From: Metridium senile
Taxonomy: Eukaryota; Cnidaria; Anthozoa; Actiniaria; Metridiidae
Reading direction: 5' to 3'
DNA: 64,000 bases
Assembly (NCBI GenBank): GCA_949775045.1
Contig: OX459102.1
Span: 9,953,738-10,017,737, forward strand
Both the position numbers and the translations under genes were made by a program. The notes beneath the pieces are model-generated. The model had not been told where the DNA came from and did not search any database. It saw only the letters and a list, made by a program, of their open reading frames with translations. Below, piece by piece: positions 33,901-44,900 of the stretch. The first letter of the stretch is position 1. The number at the start of each line of letters is the position of its first letter.

Positions 33901-36900
33901 TTGTATTTTATAAAAGAAATAGAAAACTTGCTTTCTTTGCTGTATGTAGTCATAAAGCACTTGGGGATTGTCAGAACACTCGCTTCCCTTCATGCTTCTC
34001 TTAACGCTTCTCTTGTGTTCTGTTAATCCCTGCATGTTTTATAACTGCACACAGCACGCACGCACATTTTTTTTCCATCATTATTTGATGTCATGGAATT
34101 TACCTCTAACGTCCTTTTGACCTCATCTGGTTTATTATTCAAATCTTGTTCCCATAAATGAAATAAGAGCTAAAAAAACAAGAATTGATACATAATTATC
34201 TTAAAACTTGACTGGTAACATAAATACTGGTGACAACACTGTTTATTAGACAACTCTTTGAAATCACATGTTTTGATTGGTTGAGGCACATGCTTTATGA
34301 GAGCTTAATCCACATTTGACTCGGTTTTCTTTGTTATTCACAGGGTTGTATCTAGGATAATAACCGGCTCATTTCCAATTCATGTGCTTTATCTAGATAA
34401 AGCCCGCTATAAGCATCCCCTCGTCTCTACTAGTAAACATCAGTTGACTTAGAAATAATTTACTTGAAAGCGATTTTTGTCGAAAAAAAGTCTTTGAGTA
34501 CCAATGCCAGGATTCGAACCGAGATCTCCTGCATTGCTGTATCCTCGCTTTAAGCTATTATGCTACCAAGTCAATCGACGATAATTATGCAACAAAAACA
34601 CGTTTAATGTCATCAAGTCGTTAGCATTCAAGTTCATTAGCATTCATCTGAATAGAATTTAAAAGCGATTGTTTAATATTTGCTTGTGGGAATTCATTGA
34701 CAATGAGCAATAAATTATGTACAGATTGTTGATATCTTTTGGGAGTACTTTTATTTCTTGAATACAATCAAATTCATTGTTTCTTTTCAGAAAACCTTAT
34801 CAAGTATGGATTAAGTCAGTTAAATACCTCGAATGTCGGCAATAAGCCAATAAAGCCCTCGGGCTTTATATGGCTTATTGCCTCCATTCGAGGTATTTAA
34901 CTCTTACATACAGCATGCGTGTTTGCATGATTGTTGATCAATTTGTTTTTATAAAAGACATAGAAAACTTGCTTTCTGTGTTGTATGCAGTTATAAAGCA
35001 CTTGGGGATTGTCAGAACACTCGAGAATTGTTGAGAAGCACTCCGCTTCTCTTGTGTTCTGACAACCCCGCGTGCTTTATAACTGCACACAGCACGTGCA
35101 CACGTTTTCTATTTCTTCAATATATCTTGTCAAACAAGTGGATTGAAATATGTGAATTAAAGTAGAAATTAGAAAAAGGAAAGAAATAGTAAAGAGTCAT
35201 ATTTTACGTCCATTTAACCAAAGCTAATCTTCCAGAGAGCTGACAGGGAGCAAAGGAACATAGCAATCTGTGTGAAATGATTGCTAATAATGGTTGTGTA
35301 CTGTACCTCTATAAACCTGAGAGTAACTTCTTGGTCTAGTGTGTCATCACCTTTACCCATCCCTTTGGCAAGTTCCTAGAACACAGAGGGAATTGAATAA
35401 ATTAAACTCTACAGTGCTTTATTAGAGCGTTTTCGTATAACCCACTTTTAAAATGCAAATGCAAATATGTGTAAAATAATATGCTAATTAGGTGTGCGTG
35501 TTATAAAATGCTTCAGTGAGTCGTGCTCTCAGCTTTAATTAATTAAAAAAAACCTGATTGACAACAAAAACATTTAGATTTACTCGAAACCACTTTTATC
35601 AAAGTTTTCCACAGTGGCTTGTGGCTCAAGGAAAAAAAAAAGAAAGCAAATAGCTACACAGTCACACACCTCATTAGCATGTTATTTCACACACATGCTC
35701 ATTTGCATTTTAAAAGTGGGTTATATGAAAACGCTCTGTTATTTGATTGAGTGAAGTTCAATAATATTGTACCTGTATGTCTTGTAGTGTGACTGTTTGT
35801 ACTGATGACTGTGAACCAGAACTACCAGCTTTAGCAACTGCTTCACTGTCTCCCTGTTGAACAACACATTACATATCACTGCTGAATTTCATGTGAACAT
35901 ATTTAATAGTTTCTAAATTTGATAATAATGCAATACAAACTATTTCACAGTGACAGTGATGGTGATGACAGTGATAATGATGACAGTGATGGTGATGACA
36001 GTGATGATGATGGTGATGGTGATGACAGTGATAATGATAATGGTGATGGTGATGACAGTGATGGTGATGACAGTGATGGTGATGGTGATGACAGTGATAT
36101 TGATGACAGTGATGGTGGTGACAGTGATGGTGATGACAGTGATGGAGATGACAGTGATGGTGATGGTGATGACAGTGATATTGATGACAGTGATGGTGAT
36201 GACAGTGATATTGATGACAGTGATGGTGATGACAGTGATGGTGATGACAGTGATGGAGATGACAGTGATGGTGATGACAGTGATATTGGTGATGGTGATG
36301 ACAGTGATGGTGATGACAGTGATGGTGATGACAGTGATGGTGATGACAGTGATGGTGATGACAGTGATGGAGATGACAGTGATGGTGATGACAGTGATAT
36401 TGATGACAGTGATGGTGATGACAGTGATGGTGATGACAGTGATAATGATGACAGTGATAATGATGACAGTTATGGCGATGACAGTTATGGCGATGACAGT
36501 GATGGTGATGACAGTGATGGAGATGACAGTGATATTGATGACAGTGATGGTGATGACAGTGATGGTGATGACAGTGATGGTGATGACAGTGATGGTGATG
36601 ACAGTGATGGTGATGACAGTGATGGTGATGACAGTGATGGTGATGACAGTGATGGAGATGACAGTGATATTGATGACAGTGATGGTGATGACAGTGATAT
36701 TGATGACAGTGATGGTGATGACAGTGATGGTGATGACAGTGATGGAGATGACAGTGATATTGATGACAGTGATGGTGATGACAGTGATAATGATGATGGT
36801 GATGGTGATGATGTCCAGTGATATTGATGACAGTGATGGTGATGACAGTGATGGTGATGACAGTGATGGAGATGACAGTGATATTGATGACAGTGATGGT

Positions 36901-39900
36901 GATGACAGTGATGGTGATGACAGTGATGGAGATGACAGTGATATTGATGACAGTGATGGTGATGACAGTGATAATGATGATGGTGATGGTGATGATGTCC
37001 AGTGATATTGATGACAGTGATGGTGATGACAGTGATGGTGATGACAGTGATGGAGATGACAGTGATATTGATGACAGTGATGGTGATGACAGTGATAATG
37101 ATGATGGTGATGGTGATGATGTCCAGTGATATTGATGACAGTGATGGTGATGACATTGATAATGATGACAGTGATATAATAATGGTGATAATGATGACAG
37201 TGATATAATAATGGTGATGGTGATGACAGTGATAATGATGACAGTGATGGTGATGACAGTGATAATGATGACAGTGATGGCGATGATAATGATATGACAG
37301 TGATGGTGATGACACAAAAGTTCAAGGAATATTTACCTCGTTAATAAGCTCTGTTAGGTATTCTTGATTAAGGCTTTCCATTGCTGCTTTGAAATCATTT
37401 CTAAAACCCTTATTGATTTCTGGAGCCATCATTTCAATGCGTCTGATCAAAGAGAAATGTAACATACATTTGTTAAAATGTACAATAACAAGTAGAGTGT
37501 TTAAGTGTTTCTAAGGAGTTATCAATGGGGCTTAAGGTTACTGTGAACCTTTAAGCCAGAAATTTGGCTGATTTTTTTTTATTTAAAGGTTATAACATTT
37601 ATATCATAAACTTTTGATTATTGAAACAAAAAAATCATAATGTTACATACTTCCAGAGATATTAAAATAAATTCGTTTTTATGGAAAACAAATTTAACTC
37701 GAAAAGTGACATTATAATCCTATAATCCTCTTATTGCTTGGTTGGTTTATGAGATATCATGTTGCGTTACTTTTCTAAATTCTTCATAATTTTTGATGTT
37801 TCTTGATTTACTTGCTTTACTTTTTGATTACAGTTTTGATTACAGTCGAAAAATTTTCAAAATTAGCACAAACACTACTCAACTCATCAAAATTAAAACC
37901 GTGTGAGCGTTTATCGATTGATAGCGTGGTTTTCTATTTATGAAGTCGAATATTAACTTAACATTGAATATTTACGTTTCGTTACTTAACTCTAAATAAC
38001 TTCTACACTAAGTAAAATATTAAGAAACGCTCACACGGTCTTGGAGATCAATATATGCTGACAAACATTATGCATTAAAGTTCCGCAAAAGACGGATAGT
38101 TTTTCCAGGTTATCCTTTTAAACAAAGACACCGGATTTCACGCACTACAAATTAACTTTTTACAGAAAAAAAAACTGCATAGACGTATTCTTTGTTTATT
38201 ATTAAAATGATGTATAATGTCATAAAATATCATTTAACGCGAAGCGAAAATAAATTTTTAACGAAAGGTACCCGCGAAGGTTCACAGTAACCTTAACTCA
38301 TGGGGTTTTACTAATCCTTCATAACACATGATAAGTCATGATGTACCAGTAAAATCATTTCACATATTTTTAGTATATAATATACGTATATATGATTTTT
38401 ATACAGGATTTGAATAATTTTAAATAATAATTTATTTTTGTATACTTATAATTATCTATATTTAAGCTTTTAGATTTCTGATCAGCAAGAAATGTTTTTC
38501 CCAACATCTTGGTGGACAGGATTTTTTTTTCATTCCGTTTGTGCTGCACAAATTTTTTTTGTGCAGGAAATTTATTTTCAAAATCAACCACCCCACCCCC
38601 CTCAAAAGTTAAATGGTCGCCCCCTTAGTTGTACCTTTGTCGTTGATAAGCCTCTTCATCTGTCTCTCCAAACAACCTGATTGGTTCGCCACACTCTCGC
38701 AGTCTTCGTATCACCTGATAGTAACACAAAACAACAAGTAATATTAACTCATCCTCTTTTAACCTTTTTTAATTAACCTCAAGACTAACTTGATAACTTC
38801 ATAGTTTATTTAGTCTTTGGGCACTACCTATCTTTATACTTCATCCTATTTAACTTAATTTTATGCTACTAATTAAAATTAAATTTATGTAAATATCATG
38901 TAAAATGTGTGAAATAAAATTGATTTGATTTGATTTTTAGACATCATTGATAAGGTGCATAGTTTGCCTTTATTACTCTGATTATACATTCATTTGATAA
39001 AAGGGACAAAAATGATATTGATCATGGACTATCACTTGAAAGCAATAATAGGCGCATGCCCCCAGGATAGTCTGTGCAGAAAAGTTGCCTTGAACTTGTC
39101 TGCAATAGTCCACTTCACAGTTCCCTGCACCATCTTGAAAGGTAGCTGGGCCTTCGAATCGAAGCAAGACGAACCTAAAGCTTGCTTGCAATGATAGAGA
39201 CACATGAATAATTGTTATGCGAGGTGTTAAAAGATCTCTACCATTGCAAGCTCAACCCTTGTCTCACTTTGATGTAAAGGCCCAGCTACCTTTCAAGATG
39301 GCGCAGGGAACCGTGAAGGGGCTATTACTTGTAGCAAGTATCATTCAATAGTCACCAACCTCTTCCCTGGGCATCGTGACTGGCTTGCTGTCCTCGTTCC
39401 CTTTGCGTTTCTTACTTGGAATTGTGAATTCCTCTGATGAAGATTTAGAGCCATATTTCTCCTGTTGAAATCAAAGGAACAAATGTTGATTATTTAAAAT
39501 GATAGCATGTAGAATGTATCAGTATTACTATTTAAAGAAAACAATTGGAGTAAAAATGTAGTATAACTAGTGGTTGCTCTAGTGTGGACTGTGTCAGTAT
39601 TTCTAAGAAATCAATTGGAGTAAAAATGTACTATAACTAGTTGTTGCTCTAGTGTGGACTGCTTCGATGTTTCTAAGGAAATACTTTGTCAAAGACTAAG
39701 GCCCGTTTACACTAGCAATTTTGTCCAGCGACAAGAGCTGCGATTTCAATGGTGATGTTATCGCAGATTTGTCAATGCTACTTTGGACATGCTCGAAATT
39801 TAGTGCAATTTGCTGTGACTTTCTGTCTCCTAAATTCGAGCATATTTGAGATTGCAGCAACAAAGCTGCGATAAAATCGCCATTGAAAAAAATTGCACAA

Positions 39901-40773
39901 AATTGCTAGTGTAAACGCGGCTTTACTCTGATTGTTGAATATTTGATATAAATTATTGAGTACCTCTGTTTCCTTCTCCCTTTTCTGAAACAAATGAGAT
40001 AATAACACACATTATTAGTGCATAAATGGAAGCTAGTGAGTACACTAGTATAGGCTGGGACAGTGTGTAAAATCTATGATAACTACGAAAATAGATGAAA
40101 CTTGTAACAGCCTAAAATATGATAACCTAACTTTACTGACAATTTTTGAGCTTTATCCCTTGTCGGAGTAACCTTAAGAGCGGCTAAAGCTCAAAATGGC
40201 AATAAAGTTAGGTTCTTTATGGTGTTACAAATTTCATTTTATTGCCTATCGTTTGTATTAAGTTTGTTGATCAATGGAAATGCATGGTCATGATATATTT
40301 TTGATGATGATGATGCTAGTGATTATAACATATTGGTGATCAGATTGATGATGCTAATGGCTTACATTGATCATAATGATGTTGATGATTTCATATTATG
40401 ATATTATAATGAATATAAATTATAACATCGTCATCATCATCATTGAGAATATCGCAATGTTTAATACCAAACGATCTCAGTGCTTGATAGCGATGGCAAT
40501 AGTGGCGATTATTATCAATGATTCATAGTATAGTTCTAACATACTTGTTGTTTTTTCTTATATTCTTCAGCCTGTTTGGCAGCTAGTTCACCACGCTTGA
40601 AGTATTTCTTGTTCTGCAGAACAACATGGCCAAAGTCACCCACAAAATACAATACAAAATAATAATACAAAATACATGTAATAATACAACATTTCATCCT
40701 AACTCACCGATGTCACTTCATTCTGGTCTAACTGCTTCGTCTTCCGCTCGATTTCTGCTAGTAAAAAGTCCAT
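30973..40773 (-). CDS. PRPF18: Pre-mRNA-splicing factor 18
   Basis: Thirteen exons in transcript order: 40773-40708, 40613-40545, 39984-39964, 39461-39360, 38714-38635, 37442-37337, 35853-35773, 35375-35307, 34169-34104, 32956-32882, 32530-32459, 31451-31334 and 31094-30973. All phases fit, giving 1047 nt or 348 residues (human 342). PRPF18 is a U5-associated factor acting in the second step of splicing in the nucleus. Hallmarks are [26 protein letters not shown], an SFM-like segment [35 protein letters not shown], and the conserved C-terminal block [20 protein letters not shown] with [14 protein letters not shown] and [17 protein letters not shown]. The penultimate exon must splice at 31334: reading through gives a spurious end. 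The third exon is only 21 nt. The C terminus (VEYQGVV) is repeat-derived. Introns hold large satellites and many MITEs. Confidence 0.95.
31548..31804. mobile_element. MITE with CAGGGTTCGTAC ends
   Basis: GCAGGGTTCGTACTCTTTTG is mirrored by CACGTACGAATCCTG. The interior repeats TTCAATGACTTTCCA / CATGACTTTTTATGACTTT. The 130-bp element at 33627-33756 has related ends. PRPF18 intron. Confidence 0.65.
32092..32395 (+). mobile_element. tRNA-derived SINE, near full length
   Basis: The head has a Pol III A-box-like TAGCGGTGAGAGC and a B box GTTCGAGTCCG, spaced as in tRNA. The body is GAGTTTGTTTGATGTATTCT, GGGTTTTTCTCCAGGTTATC and CTCCCTCCGGAAAAATGAAC. The tail is GAATTGAGACGTTAAAAAAG then TTTATT repeats. 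A reverse copy is at 46385-46556, a 3' fragment at 27833-27915 and a body fragment at 33000-33210. PRPF18 intron. Confidence 0.75.
32603..32785 (+). mobile_element. Second tRNA-like SINE fragment
   Basis: GATCGAGCGGGCAGAGAGTC resembles an A box region, and GCCGGGTCCAAACCCCCGC a degenerate B box. The following TTGATTAGGTCAAATTCAGT and AAATAGCCCACTGG are unlike the other SINE body, so this is a different family. PRPF18 intron. Confidence 0.5.
33008..33187. repeat. Four perfect 45-bp tandem copies inside a SINE body
   Basis: The unit starts GATGTGACCCAGCCTGTATG, continues AATTGAGTTTGTTTGATGTG and ends TTGTA, and is repeated four times with no visible differences. AATTGAGTTTGTTTGATGTGTTG followed by TTCTCTCTGTGAG (33185-33200) matches the SINE body at 32165-32205 and 46470-46500. 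This is a SINE segment amplified in tandem. Confidence 0.85.
33514..34075. repeat. Two tandem copies of an inverted-repeat unit, one carrying an insertion
   Basis: Each unit reads CATTTGCATGTTGATCAA, TTTATAAAAG, AATAGAAAACTTGCTTTC, then a hairpin TATAAAGCACTTGGGGATTG...CAATCCCTGCATG(C/T)TTTATAA. A third copy lies at 34900-35105. The first copy is split by the element at 33627-33756. Confidence 0.7.
33627..33756. mobile_element. 130-bp MITE nested in the preceding repeat
   Basis: Inverted ends CAGGGTTCGTGCT and AGCACGAACCCTG are flanked by GTAGTT on both sides (33621-33626 and 33757-33762). Removing it restores GCTGTATGTAGTTATAAAGC, closely matching uninterrupted copies at about 33944 and 34979. 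Confidence 0.8.
34482..34578 (-). mobile_element. tRNA-like sequence (pseudo-tRNA or SINE head)
   Basis: On the minus strand, ACTTGGTAGCATAATAGC (A-box-like) is followed by CGGTTCGAATCC, a perfect B box, and then a T7 run that could end Pol III transcription. The region between does not fold into a clean tRNA by eye, so a functional tRNA is unlikely. PRPF18 intron. Confidence 0.5.
35424..35737. mobile_element. 314-bp MITE with AGAGCGTTTTC ends
   Basis: AGAGCGTTTTCGTATAACCC is mirrored by GGGTTATATGAAAACGCTCT, extending inward through ACTTTTAAAATGCAAAT. A truncated relative lacking the left half lies at 51771-51865 in SLC2A13. PRPF18 intron. Confidence 0.75.
35946..37315. repeat. ~1.37-kb GATGACAGT/GATGGT minisatellite
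   Basis: Units of 9 and 6 bp (GATGACAGT, GATGGT, with GATATT, GATAAT and GATGGA variants) build an array between PRPF18 exons 37442-37337 and 35853-35773. A higher-order block ending GATGATGTCCAGTGATATTG recurs three times (ends near 36825, 37003 and 37128). The Asp-Ser-Asp-Gly frames on plus and the His-Cys frames on minus are artefacts. Confidence 0.96.
37536..38292. mobile_element. 757-bp TTAA-flanked (piggyBac-like) non-autonomous element
   Basis: GGTTACTGTGAACCTT and AAGGTTCACAGTAACC are inverted ends, each flanked by TTAA (37532-37535 and 38293-38296). The interior contains a second inverted pair near 37895-38040 (CCGTGTGAGCGTTT / AAACGCTCACACGG) and no transposase frame. PRPF18 intron. 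Confidence 0.8.
38500..38625. mobile_element. Partial MITE related to 19785-19978
   Basis: GTGCAGGAAATTTATTTTCAAAATCA and AAATGGTCGCCCCCTTA match the right half of the 19785 element. It ends six bases before the donor of the PRPF18 exon at 38714-38635. Confidence 0.5.
39030..39335. mobile_element. Palindromic MITE shared with 62730-62955
   Basis: TTCACAGTTCCCTGCACCAT and ATGGCGCAGGGAACCGTGAA are inverted. So are GAAAGGTAGCTGGGCCTT and AAGGCCCAGCTACCTTTC. The same layout recurs at 62730-62955. PRPF18 intron. Confidence 0.7.
39698..39926. mobile_element. MITE with CCCGTTTACACTAGC ends
   Basis: GGCCCGTTTACACTAGCAAT and ATTGCTAGTGTAAACGCGGC are inverted, with internal ATTTCAATGGTGATGTTATC / TAAAATCGCCATTGAAA. 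PRPF18 intron, ending 38 bases before the 21-nt exon. Confidence 0.7.
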
Positions 40774-41082
40774 AAAGTACCGTAAAATAGACACAAATAA
40801 ACAAGAATGTTTTGACCACAATGGCGATAGATGTAACTGAGCCTGCGAGTTTGCCAGTCAGTTGCATGTACACAGGGTACCCATCAATATTGCTTCATTT
40901 CTTTGCCGATTCGATTTCATTCGTTCATTCCCCTTTATTACTAATTCTTTTATTACTTCACTAGTTTCTAATTATTCTCATTCATTCATTCATTTCCCTT
41001 TACTCAAATTTTCCTTTCTGATCATCCAACCCATTATTTGCATTCATATATTTCCCATTGTCCTCTAATTGGTTATACAATT

Positions 41083-41215
41083 TTATAAGAAAACTAGCGA
41101 ATACAAATTTCGACGTTTCGTTGTCATCGCGACAACATTATCATTTACTTGACAATGTTGTTGCGATGACTCAACGAAACGTCGTAATTTGTATTCGCTA
41201 GTTTTCTTATTAAAT
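41083..41215. mobile_element. Fold-back MITE between PRPF18 and ACTR6
   Basis: TAAGAAAACTAGCGAATACA is mirrored by TGTATTCGCTAGTTTTCTTA, and TTCGACGTTTCGTTGTCATC by GATGACTCAACGAAACGTCG. The rest of 40774-41943 holds four imperfect repeats of TACTAACTATTACATTGACTATTCTTTC (41455-41880), a G21 run, and no gene. Confidence 0.75.
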
Positions 41216-41699
41216 TCTATTTACTTCCATTTAATTCATACAAACACTAACAATGTATGGATCGTTTTAATGGCAAAAAACATAGAGAAGTACAAAAATA
41301 GGCTATAAATATATACAACCATTTTAAAATAGCAGTATGCATTTGTACTAGTTGTTTAGAGTCAACTTCTAGATATTACATTAACTACAGTCTGTGATTC
41401 TTTATCAACTAGTACAAACTGTATGGGAGAAGGTCAAAAGAAAACAATGTGTTACTACTAACTATTACATTACCTATTCTTTCATGCAGGAAAAATGACT
41501 ATTTAGTTTGTACTAGTTGATAAAGAACAAAAGAAAACAACATTGCGTTTAGAGTCTACTACTAACTATTACATTGACTATTCTTTCATGAGCAAAACGA
41601 CTATTTTAATAGTTTGTACTAGTTATAAAGAACAAAAGAAAACAATGCATTTAGGGTCTACTACTAACTATTACCAAGGATGGATCCATAAATTTGTCA

Positions 41700-41720
41700 G
41701 GGGGGGGGGGGGGGGGGGGG
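41700..41720. other. Run of 21 consecutive G
   Basis: An uninterrupted G tract lies in the PRPF18-ACTR6 spacer. It could form a G-quadruplex, and its exact length is prone to assembly error. Confidence 0.8.
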
Positions 41721-41943
41721 TGTCCCAATTGCAAATGAAGGGCTCTTAAAGTGTTAGAGGGTGGTCTGGTGGTCCCTGACAGTCTTAAATAAAATAGGGG
41801 TAATTGTGGCGCTAGGGAGTTTCCGTTGCTACTAGGGATACCCCCTAGGTCCACCCCTGATTACATTGACTATTCTTTCCTGCAGGGAATGAAAATCACA
41901 CTATAATGACAGTAGACTTCTGTGATGTATCAACGTTCCAATG

Positions 41944-44900
41944 TCATGAGTCAAATCTTTCCCGGCAGAGGGTTTTGCCATGTTCTTCGTACTCTGCTTT
42001 TGTCACACACATCTTTTTGGAGAAAGTTTCATTTTTTGATAGCAATAACCCTCCCTCCAGGGCATAGGTCATTGGTCTGTCAAACAAATAATATAATATA
42101 TATAGTTAGCAGTGAACTGATTGAGCATTAGAATGTACACTATCAATCTATCTAGCTCGTAAACTAGCTATTGGCTGCGTTGGTGTTTGATATAAATGAT
42201 GTCAGGTAATATAATGAAATTTCGTAAAAAATGTTACAGTCAAAGGACATGAAGCATGCCCGTCTAGACTGCATTATTCATGATGAATTTCATTCTTCGT
42301 TTTTCAAACTTCTCAAACTTCGTATATATTAAATAATTACGATATCAAAAATAACTGATACTATTATTAATATATAAGATAATAAATCTGATTATTCCTA
42401 ACTATTTAGTTATTAAATAGCTACAAATACACTTAGGTATGAACCACACAATACACAGTACAATGAAGGATACAATTATAGTCACACTGTCCTGCTGCAG
42501 TGTTAGTACAAACTTTCTGTTTTATTTTGTGGATATACGTGTGCACTCTAAGCGCAAGATATCGTCGATACTTACTTGGTTGGCTGAGAGACAGCGACAT
42601 CAAAGTCTACTGGAGCAAGAGAACGAACATCATTGAACCTGTTTGACATAAACAATACAATAATTATTGATAAGAATAATAAAATTGAATGAAACAATTG
42701 CGCAGTATTCTCACTGGAATATAGAATGGAATATAGAATGTCTAACAAACGTAGATTTCAGGAAGATTAAATACAGTAATAATTTACTGTTTTTTCCTAA
42801 CATACTATTACAATACATAAATTCCAAGACAGACTTATGAAGTTTTCAGTAATCTATGTATATTTTCGTGCTGTATATTGAGAAAAACAAATTTGGCTTA
42901 ATTGTCGGACGTAGCAACAGTAACTAAGATAGAACACTATGGATAGTGGATCTATGAATTATTTTATACAGTACTTACACTCTTTCTTTGAAACCAGGGA
43001 ACATTGAACATCCACCAGTTAACAAAATGTTGGAGTAGAAATGTGGCTGCATTTCTTTAACAAAAAAAAATGTAATAAATATACCAGTAAAACAGGTTAT
43101 TATCAGGTTACAAGTATGAATGATCTTAAAACTGTAGAAATATTATTATTGTTAGTACCTTTAGGAATGGCTTGAATAGAATGAATAACAGCTTCTGCAA
43201 TGCCCATTTCTTGTATTCCTGTTGATAGATATTTATTAGTCTCTCTCTCTCTCTCTCTTTAAAACAAACATTGAATGACAGTAACATATCTACCATTATA
43301 ACAATTAGTACAAGACTGACCTACATCAGAAGGATGGAAAAGAAGTTCTGGCACTGAAAACCTTTCAATGTTCATCCTCAAAACCTACAAGACAATCATT
43401 TGATATACATGTTACTAGCAAGATCATTTCACAATAATTATAATTAATATAAACCATATACTAGGCTGGAGTGAATTCACACCAATATACATAATTATGT
43501 TAATCTTGAGCTCACAGTAGTTAAAAGAAAATATGAAAGGTTGATTTGAACCCAGGTGTAAGTGATGAAGGTGAATTGTGTTCATCTGGGTATGTGTAGT
43601 CTTGAGAAAGACTGTTGGTGTTAGTGTCTGATGTTTGAATGGTTTGAACCCAGGTGTAAGTGATGATGGTGAATTGTGATCATCTGGGTATGTGTAGTCT
43701 TGAGAAAGACTGTTGGTGTTAGTATGTCTGATGTTTGAATGGTTTGAACCCAGGTGTAAGTGATGAAGGTGAATTGTGTTCATCTGGGTATGTGTAGTCT
43801 TGAGAAAGACTGTTGGTGTTAGTATGTCTGATGTTTGAATGGTTTGAACCCAGGTGTAAGTGATGATGGTGAATTGTGATCATCTGGGTGTGTGTAGTCT
43901 TGAGAAAGACTGTTGGTGTTAGTATGTCTGATGTTTGAATGGTTTGAACCCAGGTGTAAGTGATGATGGTGAATTGTGATCATCTGGGTGTGTATAGTCT
44001 TGAGAAAGACTGTTGGTGTAAGTGTCTGATGTTTGAACGGTTTCAACCCAGGCGTAAGTGATGATGGTGAATTGTGTTCATCTGGGTATGTGTAGTCTTG
44101 AGAAAGACTGTTGGTGTTAGTATGTCTGATGTTTGAATGGTTTGAACCCAGGTGTAAGTGATGATGGTGAATTGTGATCATCTGGGTGTGTGTAGTCTTG
44201 AGAAAGACTGTTGGTGTTAGTATGTCTGATGTTTGAATGGTTTGAATCCAGGTGTAAGTGATGATGGTGAATTGTAATCATCTGGGTGTGTGTAGTCTTG
44301 AGAAAGACTGTTGGTGTTAGTGTCTGATGTTTGAATGGTTTGAACCCAGGTGTAAGTGATGATGGTGAATTGTGATCATCTGGGTGTGTGTAGTCTTGAG
44401 AAAGACTGTTGGTGTTAGTGTCTGATGTTTGAATGGTTTTAACCCAGGTGTAAGTGATGATGGTGAATTGTGATCATCTGGGTGTGTGTAGTCTTGAGAA
44501 AGACTGGTGTTGTTAGTGTCTGATGTTTGAATGGTTTGAACCCAGGTGTAAGTAATGTAAATGATGGTGAATTGTGATCATCTGGGTGTGTCTTGAGAAA
44601 GACTGTTGTTGTTAGTGTCTGATGTTTGAATGGTTTGAACCCAGGTGTAAGTAATGACGGTGAACTGTGATCATCTGGGTGTGTGTAGTCTTGAGAAAGA
44701 CTGCTGTTGTAAGTGTCTGATGTTTGAATGGTTTGAACCCAGGTGTAAGTAATGACGGTGAACTGTGATCATCTGGGTGTGTGTAGTCTTGAGAAAGACT
44801 GCTGTTGTAAGTGTCTGATGTTTGAATGGTTTGAACCCAGGTGTAAGTAATGACGGTGAACTGTGATCATCTGGGTGTGTGTAGTCTTGAGAAAGACTGC

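Noticed and set aside
34482..34578. Functional tRNA gene on the minus strand
   Set aside because: The B box and T run are good, but I cannot fold a clean acceptor stem and anticodon arm. A pseudo-tRNA or SINE head fits better.
35869..37325. Up to 482-codon His-Cys and Asp-Ser-Gly frames on both strands
   Set aside because: They are produced by 9- and 6-bp repeats within a PRPF18 intron. The flanking exons splice across it in frame.
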